From Betaproteobacteria bacterium UBA5216 (GTDB lineage Bacteria > Pseudomonadota > Gammaproteobacteria > Burkholderiales > SG8-41), in contig DHVE01000068.1 in the NCBI GenBank assembly GCA_002412495.1, positions 19,481 to 83,480 on the forward strand: 64,000 bases of DNA, given 5' to 3'. Positions 43,277-52,609 of the stretch are shown piece after piece. Under the pieces are notes generated by a model that saw nothing but the letters and a program-made list of their open reading frames with translations, did no database searches and was not told the DNA's origin. Made by a program: the position numbers and the translations under genes. Numbering within the stretch: position 1 is the first letter of the stretch; each line of letters opens with the position of its first letter.

Positions 43277-44893
43277 TTATGCCGCGCTCGTTTTCTCGAT
43301 CGGTGCTTCCCGGGCCGCATTGGCGCCCGCGATGCGTCCGAACACGATGCACTCCGCGAGATTGCCGCCGCCCTGATACACGAACTGGAACACCGAATTG
43401 ATTTCACCCGCCGCGTATAAACGCGGTATCGGCTGGTCGTCCCAATCCAGCACTTCGCGCCGGGCGTTGGACCGCAAGCCACCCTTGGTGTTGGGGCCGC
43501 CCGGATACAGCGGCAGTGCAAAAAACGGCGGTTTTTTCACCACGCCCATGGTGTCGGGTTCGGCGTTGTAATCGGGGTCGCTGCCCGCATCGCAATAACG
43601 GTTCCAGGTCTCGACCTGTTGCGTCAATGCCCCGGCATCCATTTGCGAGCGATTGTCGGGGTGCGCGCGGATTTTTTCCGCCAGTTCGGCCAGGGTGGCG
43701 CCCTGCAATATCCAGCCGTTGCGCAAGGCATTCTGGTTGCCCTTGTCCCAATCAATGTCGTTGTAGGCAGCGGCCGACGCCGCGACCAGCGGCCCGCCAT
43801 CCATCAGCGTCGAATCAAAAATCATCCACGACGGAATGCGCGGATAGCTCAGCGTCGTCGTGTCGAATTGCAACGCCTCCTTGTAGAAAATATAGCGGCT
43901 GGGGTCTTTGGTGATGCGTCGCTCGGCTGCGTAACGCCTGCCCATGTTATCGACCACAATCTCATTGGGCTTGCCCACGGCGGACGTATTAAGGCCTATT
44001 TTCAAACCGTGCCGCCGCTCGGGTATCGCGCAGATCACCCGTCCCGCGACACTGCTGACTTTACTGAGCGCGGCGCCGATTTTCAGCGCCATGCGGATGC
44101 CGTCGCCGGTGTTGGCGGGCGAGCCGTAGAACGCCCAGCCTTCCTTGCCGGGGCCGTCGAGAAACGCCTTGCGCATGCGGGCGTTGTATTCGTAGCCGCC
44201 GCTCGCAATGATCACCGCGCGGCGCGCGTGATAGACGACACGCTGGCCCTGGTGCAGCGCAGTTACGCCGATGACTGCGCCCTCGTCATTCACCAGCAGG
44301 CTTTGCGCCGCCGTGTCGTAATGAATCGGTATCTTGCGCGACTGTACGCCAGTGAGCAGGCAGGCGTGAAATGCCTCGCCGGATTCTTTCAGCGGCTTGT
44401 CCGCCGCGGTGGTGATGCGGGCGAGCGAGGCATCATACTGCTTGTCCATGTAGGTGCTACGCAGGCACGCGTAGTGCGCGCGATCTGCGCCAGGAAAATC
44501 CGCGAACGCCGCGCCGGCACTGCTGAAGGTTTTAAACTGCGGATCCAGACTCTGCATGAACGCGGCGTTTTGCGGCGCATGCGTCGCCCAAGCGTGTGCC
44601 AGCGCATCGGAGAATTCCGGCTGTTCACCTTCGAGCTTGTGCGGCAGATTTTCGCCGCTCATCATCGCCAGGGCATAGGCCTTGATCGATTCGAAGTCGC
44701 CGTCCGGGCCGGGACAATGAAAGCCGCCGCCGCTCATGCGCGTGTTGGAATAATGTTTAACCTCGGGTTGCTTTTCGAGGATGATGGTTTTGACGCCGGC
44801 GTCATGGGCCGCGATGGCCGAGCAGCCGCCAGCGGCGCCGAAGCCGATGATGACGATGTCGGCGTGATGCTCAATCGTTGAATTCGTTTTCAT
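43277..44893 (-). CDS. FAD-binding oxidoreductase of the fumarate-reductase/ketosteroid-dehydrogenase type
   Basis: 538 residues. The N-terminus has IVIIGFGAAGGCSAIAAHDAG, the FAD Rossmann motif, and TRMSGGGFHCPG. The middle carries IIASGGYEYNARMRKAF, and the C-terminal GGLRSNARREVLDW with RLYAAGEINSVFQFVYQGGGNLAECIVFGR is the second FAD contact. No leader is visible, so a cytoplasmic enzyme acting on a C=C or CH-CH bond of a carboxylic or ketosteroid-like substrate is likely. It precedes a Bug receptor on the same strand. The ATG at 44893 has a weak ribosome binding site. Confidence 0.9.
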   Translation of the reverse strand: MKTNSTIEHHADIVIIGFGAAGGCSAIAAHDAGVKTIILEKQPEVKHYSNTRMSGGGFHCPGPDGDFESIKAYALAMMSGENLPHKLEGEQPEFSDALAHAWATHAPQNAAFMQSLDPQFKTFSSAGAAFADFPGADRAHYACLRSTYMDKQYDASLARITTAADKPLKESGEAFHACLLTGVQSRKIPIHYDTAAQSLLVNDEGAVIGVTALHQGQRVVYHARRAVIIASGGYEYNARMRKAFLDGPGKEGWAFYGSPANTGDGIRMALKIGAALSKVSSVAGRVICAIPERRHGLKIGLNTSAVGKPNEIVVDNMGRRYAAERRITKDPSRYIFYKEALQFDTTTLSYPRIPSWMIFDSTLMDGGPLVAASAAAYNDIDWDKGNQNALRNGWILQGATLAELAEKIRAHPDNRSQMDAGALTQQVETWNRYCDAGSDPDYNAEPDTMGVVKKPPFFALPLYPGGPNTKGGLRSNARREVLDWDDQPIPRLYAAGEINSVFQFVYQGGGNLAECIVFGRIAGANAAREAPIEKTSAA

Positions 44894-45250
44894 TCCAGAT
44901 TTTGAAAGAGAGGCTCAAGGGTGGACGGTGCGAATACCGTGATGTGATCTCGCTGCGGACGATGGGAGTGGGGATAATTTGTTAATAAAAACAAATAGTT
45001 ACAGTAACGACGCCAGAGGCGAGAACAAACGTAATCAGTCAGCAGCGGAACGATTTGAGTGGCCTTGGTACGGCGAAGCGCGGGATGTTCCGTGACAGCT
45101 TTTTCAGCTACGGGTGCGTATTATGCGGGTTGATTTCGTCATCGGCCAGCATTCGGCATGAACGTTCGCGAGATTCAGGGGTATCGCACAACGTTGCGGC
45201 GTCTCGGCCGGGAAAGCGCGCCGGGCAAGGTTTAATTGCAAGGGAGTGGC
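44894..45250. other. Gene-free divergent interval
   Basis: 357 bases between the divergent flavoprotein and aldo/keto reductase genes. I see no coding frame of weight. It holds an AT-rich inverted repeat (TTTGTT at 44978, AACAAA at 44990), the GTTAC-A-GTAAC palindrome at 44998-45008, and a 13-base match (44961-44973) to the 60-base repeat found at 63919-63978. The divergent promoters should be here. Confidence 0.6.
44998..45008. promoter_or_regulatory. Perfect 11-base palindrome GTTACAGTAAC
   Basis: GTTAC and GTAAC flank a central A about 105 bases before the flavoprotein start. The same half-sites recur in front of the adjacent receptor gene (43224-43240). It may be an operator for an unlinked regulator, but two occurrences are weak support. 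Confidence 0.35.
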
Positions 45251-46198
45251 ATGCAACAACGTAACCTCGGTAATTCCGGCCTCCAGGTTTCCCTGGCCGG
45301 ACTCGGCTGTAACAACTTTGGCGGCAGCCGCATCGATCTTGAAGCTTCGCGCAAGGTCATCCACAAGGCGCTCGATCTTGGCATCACGCTGTTGGATACG
45401 GCGGACACCTATGGCAATCGCGGCGAATCGGAAATTATTCTGGGCGAGTGCCTGGGCGCGCAGCGCAAGGACATCGTGCTGGCCACCAAATGCGGGCTGC
45501 CGATGGATGACGAGGGTACGCTGAAAGGCGCGTCGCGCCGTTACATCATGTCCGCAGTTGAAGCGAGTCTCAGACGGCTCAAAACCGACTGGATTGATCT
45601 GTATATCATTCATCGCCCCGATCCGCAGACCCCGATTGAAGAGACCCTGCGCGCGCTCGATGATCTGGTTCGGGCGGGCAAGATTCGTTATACCGGCTGC
45701 TCGACATTCGCGGCGTGGCAGGTGGTCGAAGCGCAGTGGACCGCGCGGCACCACAACCTGAATCACTTCGTGTGTTGTCAGGATCAATACAATTTGTTCA
45801 GGCGCGGGTTGGAGAAAGACATGCAGCCCGTGATGCAGAACCACGGGCTGGGCTTGATTCCTCATACGCCGCTGGCCTCGGGATTATTGACCGGCAAGTA
45901 CCGGCGCAACGCACCTCTGCCCGCGGGCGCGCGCATGACTCTCGAGAAACGCCAGGCGGAGCGCTGGCTCAATGATGGCAACTGGGCGATCGTCGAACGG
46001 CTAGTCGCGTTTTGCGAGTCGCGCGGCCACACGTTGTTGGAGCTGGCGATGAGTTGGCTCGCGTCGCGGCCGGGGGTGTCGAGCATCATTGCGGGGGCAA
46101 CATCGCCCGCGCAACTGGAAATGAACACGCGCGCGGTGGATTGGAATTTGAGTGCAGCGGAGCTGGCGGAGATTGACCAGATCACCGGCGTGCGGTGA
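45251..46198 (+). CDS. Aldo/keto reductase
   Basis: 315 residues from the ATG at 45251, with AGGGAG upstream. The family landmarks are GLGCNNFGG, LLDTADTYGNRGESE with the catalytic Asp and Tyr, LATKCG with the Lys, and WIDLYIIHRPDP with the His. The C-terminal SSIIAGATSPAQLEMN segment binds NADPH. It reduces an aldehyde or ketone, or oxidises the reverse substrate, in the cytoplasm. It starts a plus-strand run with a Bug receptor (118 bases later) and an MFS transporter. Confidence 0.92.
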   Translation: MQQRNLGNSGLQVSLAGLGCNNFGGSRIDLEASRKVIHKALDLGITLLDTADTYGNRGESEIILGECLGAQRKDIVLATKCGLPMDDEGTLKGASRRYIMSAVEASLRRLKTDWIDLYIIHRPDPQTPIEETLRALDDLVRAGKIRYTGCSTFAAWQVVEAQWTARHHNLNHFVCCQDQYNLFRRGLEKDMQPVMQNHGLGLIPHTPLASGLLTGKYRRNAPLPAGARMTLEKRQAERWLNDGNWAIVERLVAFCESRGHTLLELAMSWLASRPGVSSIIAGATSPAQLEMNTRAVDWNLSAAELAEIDQITGVR

Positions 46199-46316
46199 TC
46201 AGGGCGTGAGTCGCCGCGGCATCGGGGCACGCGTGGCGCCGGTGGCGCGTGGTTTGCACAATGATTGGCCCATTGCATTACTATCTTGCCATCGCACCTT
46301 CTGAAGGGAGAAACCC

Positions 46317-47339
46317 ATGGTACCCACAGTAACAATGGCGCCGATGTCACCCCCGTCACGTATTTTCCCGAAGCCGCGCCTGGCGCAGGCACTGTTGATC
46401 GCCTGCTGCGCATGCGGATTTGCCACGGCGTCGGTTGCGGCCGACCCCTATCCCAGCCGGCCGGTGCGCATCATTACGCCGGCAGCCCCCGGCGGCACCA
46501 CGGATTATCTGGCGCGCCTGCTTGCCGCCCGGCTCACGGAGGTATGGAAGCAACAGGCCATAGTCGATAACCGGGCCAGTGCATCGGGCATCAATGCCGC
46601 CGAGATCACCAAGAACGCCGCGCCCGATGGCTATACCTTGTTCATCGCCTATCATCAGCACACGGTCAACGCGGCCATCCTTCCTAAGCTCCCGTATCAC
46701 CCGGTAAATGATTTCACGCCTGTCTCGCAAATGACCGAGGCAGGCACGCTGCTGGTCGTCAATCCGTCGCATCCAGCCAAAACGCTGAAGGAATTTGTCG
46801 ACTGGAGTCGAACCACCAAGGAGCCCATCAACTTTGGTTCCGCAGGCATCGGCAGCGGCGGGCACATGGGCGGCGAGCTATTCAAGATGTTGGCTGGCAT
46901 CAATGCGCAGCACATTCCCTACAAGGGAACCGGCCCCGCGCTGATCGACCTTATCGCGGGACAGCACCACTTTGCCATGACGGGACTTGCCACGACGCTC
47001 GCACAAGCGCGCTCCGGCAAGCTGCGCGCGCTGGCTGTCACCACGCCCAAACGGCTGAAATCACAACCGGATATTCCCGCCGTCGCCGAAGTGTTGCCCG
47101 GCTTCGAAGTCGTAGGATGGTATGGCGTCATGGGGCCCGCGCAACTGTCCAAAGTTGTTCTTGCCAAATTGCACGCCGAGATCGTGACTTATGTGAAGTC
47201 GCCCGATTTCATCAAACGCGCCAGCGCCGATGGCGCTGAACCGGTGGGCAGCGATCCGGAATCGTTCCGCCAGTTCATGCTGGACGACGTGAAAAAATGG
47301 GCCGAAGTGGTCAAGCGCAGCGGCGCCAAGTTTAACTGA
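46317..47339 (+). CDS. Bug/TctC-family periplasmic receptor
   Basis: 340 residues, ATG with AAGGGAGA upstream. The leader is long (about 40 residues), with the hydrophobic core ALLIACCACGF and a SVAA end before YPSRPVRIITPAAPGGTTDY. An internal ATG at residue 10 would shorten it. The first loop is TPAAPGGTTD. The usual DNRPGASG segment reads DNRASASG, and ADGYTLFIA, PYKGTGPALID and LPGFEVVGWYG follow. It sits between the aldo/keto reductase and the MFS transporter, 29 bases before the latter, so one transcript is likely. Confidence 0.93.
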   Translation: MVPTVTMAPMSPPSRIFPKPRLAQALLIACCACGFATASVAADPYPSRPVRIITPAAPGGTTDYLARLLAARLTEVWKQQAIVDNRASASGINAAEITKNAAPDGYTLFIAYHQHTVNAAILPKLPYHPVNDFTPVSQMTEAGTLLVVNPSHPAKTLKEFVDWSRTTKEPINFGSAGIGSGGHMGGELFKMLAGINAQHIPYKGTGPALIDLIAGQHHFAMTGLATTLAQARSGKLRALAVTTPKRLKSQPDIPAVAEVLPGFEVVGWYGVMGPAQLSKVVLAKLHAEIVTYVKSPDFIKRASADGAEPVGSDPESFRQFMLDDVKKWAEVVKRSGAKFN

Positions 47340-47368
47340 CGGGGGCGCAAATCTCCGGCAGCCCGACA

Positions 47369-48607
47369 ATGATTCATCGCGCTTCCGGCGCGCGTCTCGT
47401 CGCTCTGGTGTGTGCCGCGCAAGTGCTGGTGCAGTTGGGTGCCTATTTTTGGCCGGCGCTACTGCCCGGCATGATGCCGCTGTGGGGGCTGACCAACAGC
47501 GAGGCAGGCTGGATCACGGCGGCTTTCTACGGCACCTACCTATTGGCGGTGCCTATCCTCGTGACGCTCACCGACCGCATCGACGCGCGCTGGGTGTATC
47601 TTTTCGGCGTGGGCTGCACAATCGTGGCGCACCTGTTGTTCGGACTCGTGGCCGAGGGTTACTGGTCGGCGTTGGCGTTGCGCGCGCTGGCGGGCATCGG
47701 CTGGGCAGGCACCTACATGACGGGCCTGAAGCTGCTGTCCGATCACGTCGATAAAAATCTCATGTCGCGCGCGACCGCGGGGCATGCCGCGAGCATCGGT
47801 ATTTCGGGCGGTGTGTCGTTTGCGTGCGCCGATCTGCTCGCTGGCGTGTTTGGCTGGCAGTCGGCATTTCTGGTCGCCGCGGCCACGGCGATCATGGCAT
47901 GGCTGATCGTCGCGTTTCTGGTGCCTCGCCGCACGACCCCACTGCCGCGCGCGACGGACGGCCACGCCCTGTTCGATTTCAGGCCCGTGTTCCGCAACCG
48001 CTCGGCGATGGCCTATGCCACCGCGTACTGCATCCACACGCTGGAGATGAATGCACTGCGCGGCTGGGGCGTGGCGTTTCTCGCGTATGTGGCGGCGAGC
48101 ACCGAAGCGAGCAAGCAGGGCGCCGCGCTATTTTCGCCGACCACGGTGCTTACCACGCTTGGCGTGATCGGTACCTTCGCCAGCGTGTTCGGCAACGAAG
48201 CGGCGATTCGCTGGGGCCGCGTGAAACTCATTACGTTGGCGATGCTGGCGTCGGTGGCCGTAAGCGCCAGCATCGGTTTTGTGGGCACGCTGTCGTACAC
48301 GCTGGCGGTGGCGCTACTGCTGGTGTACGGCTTTGTGGTGTGGCTCGATTCTTCCTCGCTGACGGCGGGCGCGGCGGGGACTGCGGAACCGTCACGGCGC
48401 GGCGCAACACTCGCGGTACATTCGATGCTGGGCTACAGCGGCGGCTTTGTCGGTCCGTTGATGATTGGCTATACGCTCGACCTCGCCGGTGGCATGTCAA
48501 GCATGGCGTGGGGTTTGTCGTTCGGCCTGGTGGCGGTGTTGATGCTGCTGGCGCTGGTGGCGTTTAGACTAATGAGGCCGAGGTCATTGATCGGAGATCG
48601 GGGCTAG
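47369..48607 (+). CDS. MFS transporter
   Basis: 412 residues, largely hydrophobic with about twelve membrane helices. Landmarks are the first helix LVALVCAAQVLVQLGAYFWP, a loop DRIDARWVY of the motif-A kind, and a central loop PRRTTPLPRATDGH. Relatives of this nitrate/sugar-acid-type branch import organic anions across the inner membrane. It follows a Bug receptor by 29 bases. Bug proteins normally work with TctAB, so an MFS permease behind one is notable and may be the actual importer for this unit. Confidence 0.88.
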   Translation: MIHRASGARLVALVCAAQVLVQLGAYFWPALLPGMMPLWGLTNSEAGWITAAFYGTYLLAVPILVTLTDRIDARWVYLFGVGCTIVAHLLFGLVAEGYWSALALRALAGIGWAGTYMTGLKLLSDHVDKNLMSRATAGHAASIGISGGVSFACADLLAGVFGWQSAFLVAAATAIMAWLIVAFLVPRRTTPLPRATDGHALFDFRPVFRNRSAMAYATAYCIHTLEMNALRGWGVAFLAYVAASTEASKQGAALFSPTTVLTTLGVIGTFASVFGNEAAIRWGRVKLITLAMLASVAVSASIGFVGTLSYTLAVALLLVYGFVVWLDSSSLTAGAAGTAEPSRRGATLAVHSMLGYSGGFVGPLMIGYTLDLAGGMSSMAWGLSFGLVAVLMLLALVAFRLMRPRSLIGDRG

Positions 48608-48694
48608 AACGTCGTACCCACGTTGTTCGCATGGCGCACGCCGCGACTACTGCTCGATGCCCATTCAATCAGGTCGCAAACCGGCCTGCTCGGC

Positions 48695-49696
48695 CTACTG
48701 GAGCTTGACATTTAGTCGCTTGACCTGCTGTTCGATCAACGCATATTCATGTGCGATCGATACGCGCAATTCGTCTGGCGTCATGCGCTCCGCCGGCTGG
48801 CTGCCGTCGGCGGCGAGCCGTTGCGCCATCTGCGGCGTGTGCATGCCGTCGCTCACCACGCGATTGATGGCCGCGATGATCGCGCGCGGCGTTCCCGCCG
48901 GGGCGAATACCGTGTAGCGATTGGTCATCTTGAATCCGGGATAACCCTGTTCGGCCACCGTGGGCAGCTCGGGTAACGCCGCGATGCGTGTCAGGCCCAT
49001 GGTGGCCAGGCCGCGAAGTTTGCCGCTGCGAATCGCACCGCTCGCGGCCATGGCGCTGGCGCCCGCGAGATGAATCTCGCCGCCCATCGCGCCGACGATG
49101 GCGGGCGCGCTGCCCTTGTACGGCACAAACATCACTTTCGCGCCGGAGAGCTGCGTCCACCATTCCATGCCCAGATGTATTGTGCCGCCCACGCCCGCGC
49201 CGCCCGAGTAAGTCACCGGCTGCGCGGCTGAAAATGCGACCAGATCCTTCATCGATTTGGCCGGCAAGGTCGGGCCGGCGAGCAGTATGTATGGCTGCGA
49301 CGACGTGGCGACGATGGGATCCAGGGCCTTCCGCACATCGAAGGGCACGCGTTGGGTTGCGCCCTGCAGCAGCACGGTTTCGCCCTGACTGAGCAGCGTG
49401 TAGCCGTCCGGCGCCGCGCGCGCGACCAACTCCGTTGCAATGACGCCGCCACCGCCCGCGCGGTTGTCTATCACCGCATTCTGGCCCAAGCCTTCGGCCA
49501 GCAATTGGCCGACCATGCGCGCGTTGGCATCGCCGCCCGCGCCGGCCGCCACGGCAACGATGATGCGTATCGGGCGATTCGGGTAGCCGGGCGGCTTATC
49601 GATTTTGTCCTGCGCGTCCGCAATGACAGGGCATGCGAACAATGCGGGCATGAGGCAATAAAACCATGAAGCCCATGTTGTGATATTCACGCGCAT
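48695..49696 (-). CDS. Bug/TctC-family receptor with a rewritten first ligand loop
   Basis: 333 residues, ATG at 49696 with CGGAGG upstream. After a signal peptide (MRVNITTWASWF...IADAQ) and a short linker come YPNRPIRIIVAVAAGAGGDA. The PFAPGGST core of ordinary members is replaced by VAAGAGG, with length and the following Asp retained. DNRAGGGGVIA, DGYTLLSQ, PYKGSAPAIVG and YPGFKMTNRY follow. The change at the ligand entrance suggests a non-standard ligand. It is convergent with the MFS gene and divergent from a CoA-transferase gene across 95 bases. Confidence 0.92.
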   Translation of the reverse strand: MRVNITTWASWFYCLMPALFACPVIADAQDKIDKPPGYPNRPIRIIVAVAAGAGGDANARMVGQLLAEGLGQNAVIDNRAGGGGVIATELVARAAPDGYTLLSQGETVLLQGATQRVPFDVRKALDPIVATSSQPYILLAGPTLPAKSMKDLVAFSAAQPVTYSGGAGVGGTIHLGMEWWTQLSGAKVMFVPYKGSAPAIVGAMGGEIHLAGASAMAASGAIRSGKLRGLATMGLTRIAALPELPTVAEQGYPGFKMTNRYTVFAPAGTPRAIIAAINRVVSDGMHTPQMAQRLAADGSQPAERMTPDELRVSIAHEYALIEQQVKRLNVKLQ

Positions 49697-49791
49697 GGAA
49701 AATGCCTCCGGAAAGGAATGCGATATTTTGTGTTGATGCGGGCAATGCTACACTTCCCCGCCTGATCACAGGAGACAGGAAAGAAAACGCC

Positions 49792-50979
49792 ATGACCACT
49801 CGCCCCTTGCCGCTCAACGGTTTTAAAGTACTTGACCTCACCGCCCATCGCGCCGGCCCCACCGCCGTGCGTCAGCTTGCCGATTGGGGTGCCGACGTCA
49901 TCAAAATTGAAGAACCCGGTGGCCCCGATGTCGATGCCACGGGCAGCCGGCGCAACGGGCCGGATTTTCAGAACCTGCATCGCAACAAGCGCAGCATGAC
50001 GTTGAATCTGAAGTCACCGGAAGGCAAAAAAATATTTTTCGACATGGCGAAAAACGCCGATGTAGTGGTGGAAAACTTCCGCTCCACCGTCAAGCATCGT
50101 CTGGGTGTTGATTACGAGTCGGTGAAAAAAATCAATCCGCGCATCATCTACGGCAGCATCTCCGGCTTTGGGCAGGATGGCCCGTACGAAGGCCGCCCCG
50201 GCGTCGATCAGATCGCGCAGGGCATGGGCGGGCTGATGTCGATCACGGGTCACGCCGGTGGCGGGCCGGTGCGCGTGGGCATCGCCATCAATGACACTTC
50301 TTCCGGTCTGTTGCTCGCCAACGGCATCGTGCTCGCTTTGCTGGATCGCGAGCGTACCGGCGAAGGCCAATGGGTACACACCTCGCTGATTGAAGCGCAG
50401 ATTTACATGCTTGATTTTCAGGCGGCTCGTTATCTCATCAAGGGCGATGTCCCCGGCCAGGAAGGCAACAACCACCCTACCGGCACCGGCACCGGCATGT
50501 TCCAAACATCGGATGGCTACATCAACATCGCCGCCGCGGGCGACAAGGTCTGGACTCGCTTTTGCGAAGCGGCGGGTCTCGCCGACACGCTGACCGATCC
50601 CGATTTCAACACCCCGGCGGCGCGGTCGAAAAACCGTACGGCGCTGAACCAGCGCATTGTCGAAGTAGTGCGCAAGCAGACCAACGCCTACTGGCTGGCC
50701 GCCATGGAAAAAGCCGCGGTGCCGTGCGGCCCGATCAACACCATCGACAAAGTGTTTGCCGATCCGCAGGTAAAACACCTCGGCATCGCCACGCCCATCG
50801 ATCATCCGAAATACGGCAAACAAACCGTTGTCGGCCAACCGATACACCTGAGTCGCTACCCGCAGCCGGAAAAGCTGAAACACACACCGGACTGCGGAGA
50901 GCACACCGACGAAGTGTTGAAGGGTCTTGGCTACGACGCGGCGGCGATCGCGGCGTTACGTGCGAAGGGCGCGGTGTAG
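49792..50979 (+). CDS. CaiB/BaiF family (class III) CoA-transferase
   Basis: 395 residues from the ATG at 49792, with AGGAGACAGGAAAG upstream. An upstream frame to 49702 is not used. Landmarks: FKVLDLTAHRAGPTAVRQLA, WGADVIKIEEPGG, FQNLHRNKRSMTLNL, ADVVVENFRSTV, ISGFGQDGPYEG. It should attach CoA to a carboxylic acid using an acyl-CoA donor. It resembles the transferase at 34723-35928 throughout. Its neighbours, a divergent receptor and a downstream GST-like gene, suggest a shared pathway for an unusual acid. Confidence 0.92.
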   Translation: MTTRPLPLNGFKVLDLTAHRAGPTAVRQLADWGADVIKIEEPGGPDVDATGSRRNGPDFQNLHRNKRSMTLNLKSPEGKKIFFDMAKNADVVVENFRSTVKHRLGVDYESVKKINPRIIYGSISGFGQDGPYEGRPGVDQIAQGMGGLMSITGHAGGGPVRVGIAINDTSSGLLLANGIVLALLDRERTGEGQWVHTSLIEAQIYMLDFQAARYLIKGDVPGQEGNNHPTGTGTGMFQTSDGYINIAAAGDKVWTRFCEAAGLADTLTDPDFNTPAARSKNRTALNQRIVEVVRKQTNAYWLAAMEKAAVPCGPINTIDKVFADPQVKHLGIATPIDHPKYGKQTVVGQPIHLSRYPQPEKLKHTPDCGEHTDEVLKGLGYDAAAIAALRAKGAV

Positions 50980-51086
50980 CGCGACGTCCTTTCCCCAACG
51001 GAATGGCATACGCGAGCTTCCTGATTGCCGCTGGCGATCTATGGGTGGCATCTAGCTCGCGTGAACATTGATCCGGGAGTACGGTC

Positions 51087-51704
51087 ATGCTGAAATTGTT
51101 CTGGGCGCCCGGCACCTGCGCGCTGGCGTCACACATCGCGCTTGAAGAAGCGGGCGCCATGTACGAAACCGCAAGACTGGATTTTTCGCGGGGCGACCAG
51201 CGTAAGCCCGATTACCTGAAAGTAAATCCCAAGGGCCGCGTGCCCGCGCTGATCACCGGACACGGTATCCTTACCGAAACCCCGGCGATCCTCGCGTGGA
51301 TCGCGCAGACTTACCCGCAGGCTAACCTGGCGCCCACCGATCTGTTCGGGTTCGCCACGGCGCAGGCCTTCAACAGTTACCTGTGTTCCACCGTGCATCC
51401 GGCGCACGCGCACCGGCCGCGTGCGGCGCGTTGGTCTGACGACCCTGCCGCGCAGGAAACGATGCGGGCCAAAGTACCGCAAAACATGAGCGACTGTTTT
51501 ACGCTTATCGAGAACGATATGTTCAAAGGACCGTGGGTGATGGGCGCCGCCTACAGCATCTGCGACCCCTATCTCTACACCATCAGCGGCTGGCTCGCGG
51601 CCGACGGCGTCGACATCGCGAAATTCCCCGGAGTGCATGACCATTTCAAACGTATGAACGAACGCGCGGCGGTCAAGACCGTGCTGGCGGTGCATAAGGG
51701 ATAG
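51087..51704 (+). CDS. Glutathione S-transferase family protein
   Basis: 205 residues, ATG with GGGAG upstream. The N-terminal thioredoxin-like domain runs LKLFWAPGTCALASHIALEEAG to VNPKGRVPALITGHGILTETPAILAWIAQ, with the cis-Pro (VPAL) and the ETPAIL glutathione-contact segment. The helical C-terminal domain ends with ISGWLAADGVDIAKFPGVHDHF. It is a cytoplasmic glutathione-dependent transferase or isomerase. It lies 107 bases after the CoA-transferase and may help degrade the same compound. Confidence 0.9.
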   Translation: MLKLFWAPGTCALASHIALEEAGAMYETARLDFSRGDQRKPDYLKVNPKGRVPALITGHGILTETPAILAWIAQTYPQANLAPTDLFGFATAQAFNSYLCSTVHPAHAHRPRAARWSDDPAAQETMRAKVPQNMSDCFTLIENDMFKGPWVMGAAYSICDPYLYTISGWLAADGVDIAKFPGVHDHFKRMNERAAVKTVLAVHKG

Positions 51705-51842
51705 TGCATAGAGACAGGAAGAATCACGATCTGAAGCGGCGCAAAGCCCCCGATGCAGTGGCATTTTGCCTGACTTCGTTTCCATCGCGCATGTCTTTTT
51801 CCGACCCCTTCACACCGTAAATCAATCCGACGGAGAGCAACA

Positions 51843-52526
51843 ATGACCAAACCCACTGGTGTTGCGCGCGCGCTGCGGCACGTGCTGATTGCGTTCTTGA
51901 TGTTGGCCGGCTCCACCGGCTGGGCGCGTTATCAGATTCACAACACCAGCAACATCACGCTCAAATTCGATACGCTCGATCAGGCCCGCGGAACGTGGAA
52001 GTCATGGAGCATTTATCCGAATCAGTCCCAGGAGTTTCACTGGGAGTCGGGACTCATGAGCGGCAAAGTGCGCATTGCCACTGAAAACCGCGGCTTTGTG
52101 CAATATGATGTTTACGAGGGAAAGCGCTACAGTTTTGTGTGGGACAAGAACAAGGGAGTGTGGGATATGCGCACCACCGGTACGCTTGCCGCCGCCAACG
52201 CGCCCGCGCCAGCCGCTGCCACGAAGGCCACGTGGTCGCTGCAGAACCAAACCAATGAAAAACTCGTGTTTCAATCGCGCGAGCCGAATGACGCCAATTG
52301 GCGGGAGCAATCGGCATTCCCGCATGAAAACAAGAGCTTTTACTTCAGTCCTGGTGTCACACAAGGAAAGATTCGCATCGCAACGCAAAATCGCGGTTAT
52401 GTGGAATACGATATCCGCGCCGGCTGGCGCTATAGCATCGTCTGGGACAAGAACAAATCGGTCTGGGATTTCCGAACCGTGTATAAAGGCGCGAGAATCG
52501 GTATCTCAAATCCTGTTTTTGCGTAG
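51843..52526 (+). CDS. Secreted protein of two tandem copies of an unrecognised domain
   Basis: 227 residues, ATG with GGAGAG upstream. A signal peptide (hydrophobic core VLIAFLMLAGSTGWA, cleavage near residue 28) is followed by two homologous units at about 30-111 and 131-212, joined by an Ala/Pro-rich linker. Matching segments are GKVRIATENRGFVQYDV and GKIRIATQNRGYVEYDI, then VWDKNKGVWDMRT and VWDKNKSVWDFRT. Each unit looks like an all-beta domain rich in aromatic residues, probably a binding module. I do not recognise the family, and no cysteine or catalytic pattern is seen. Location is periplasmic or extracellular. Neighbours give no clear clue. Confidence 0.85.
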   Translation: MTKPTGVARALRHVLIAFLMLAGSTGWARYQIHNTSNITLKFDTLDQARGTWKSWSIYPNQSQEFHWESGLMSGKVRIATENRGFVQYDVYEGKRYSFVWDKNKGVWDMRTTGTLAAANAPAPAAATKATWSLQNQTNEKLVFQSREPNDANWREQSAFPHENKSFYFSPGVTQGKIRIATQNRGYVEYDIRAGWRYSIVWDKNKSVWDFRTVYKGARIGISNPVFA

Positions 52527-52609
52527 CGGCCAATGAGGTCACGCACCATGATGCAATAACGCAAGACTTCGTGCCGTCCGCCCACCGATAGTCATCAAGG
52601 GAGAAACAT

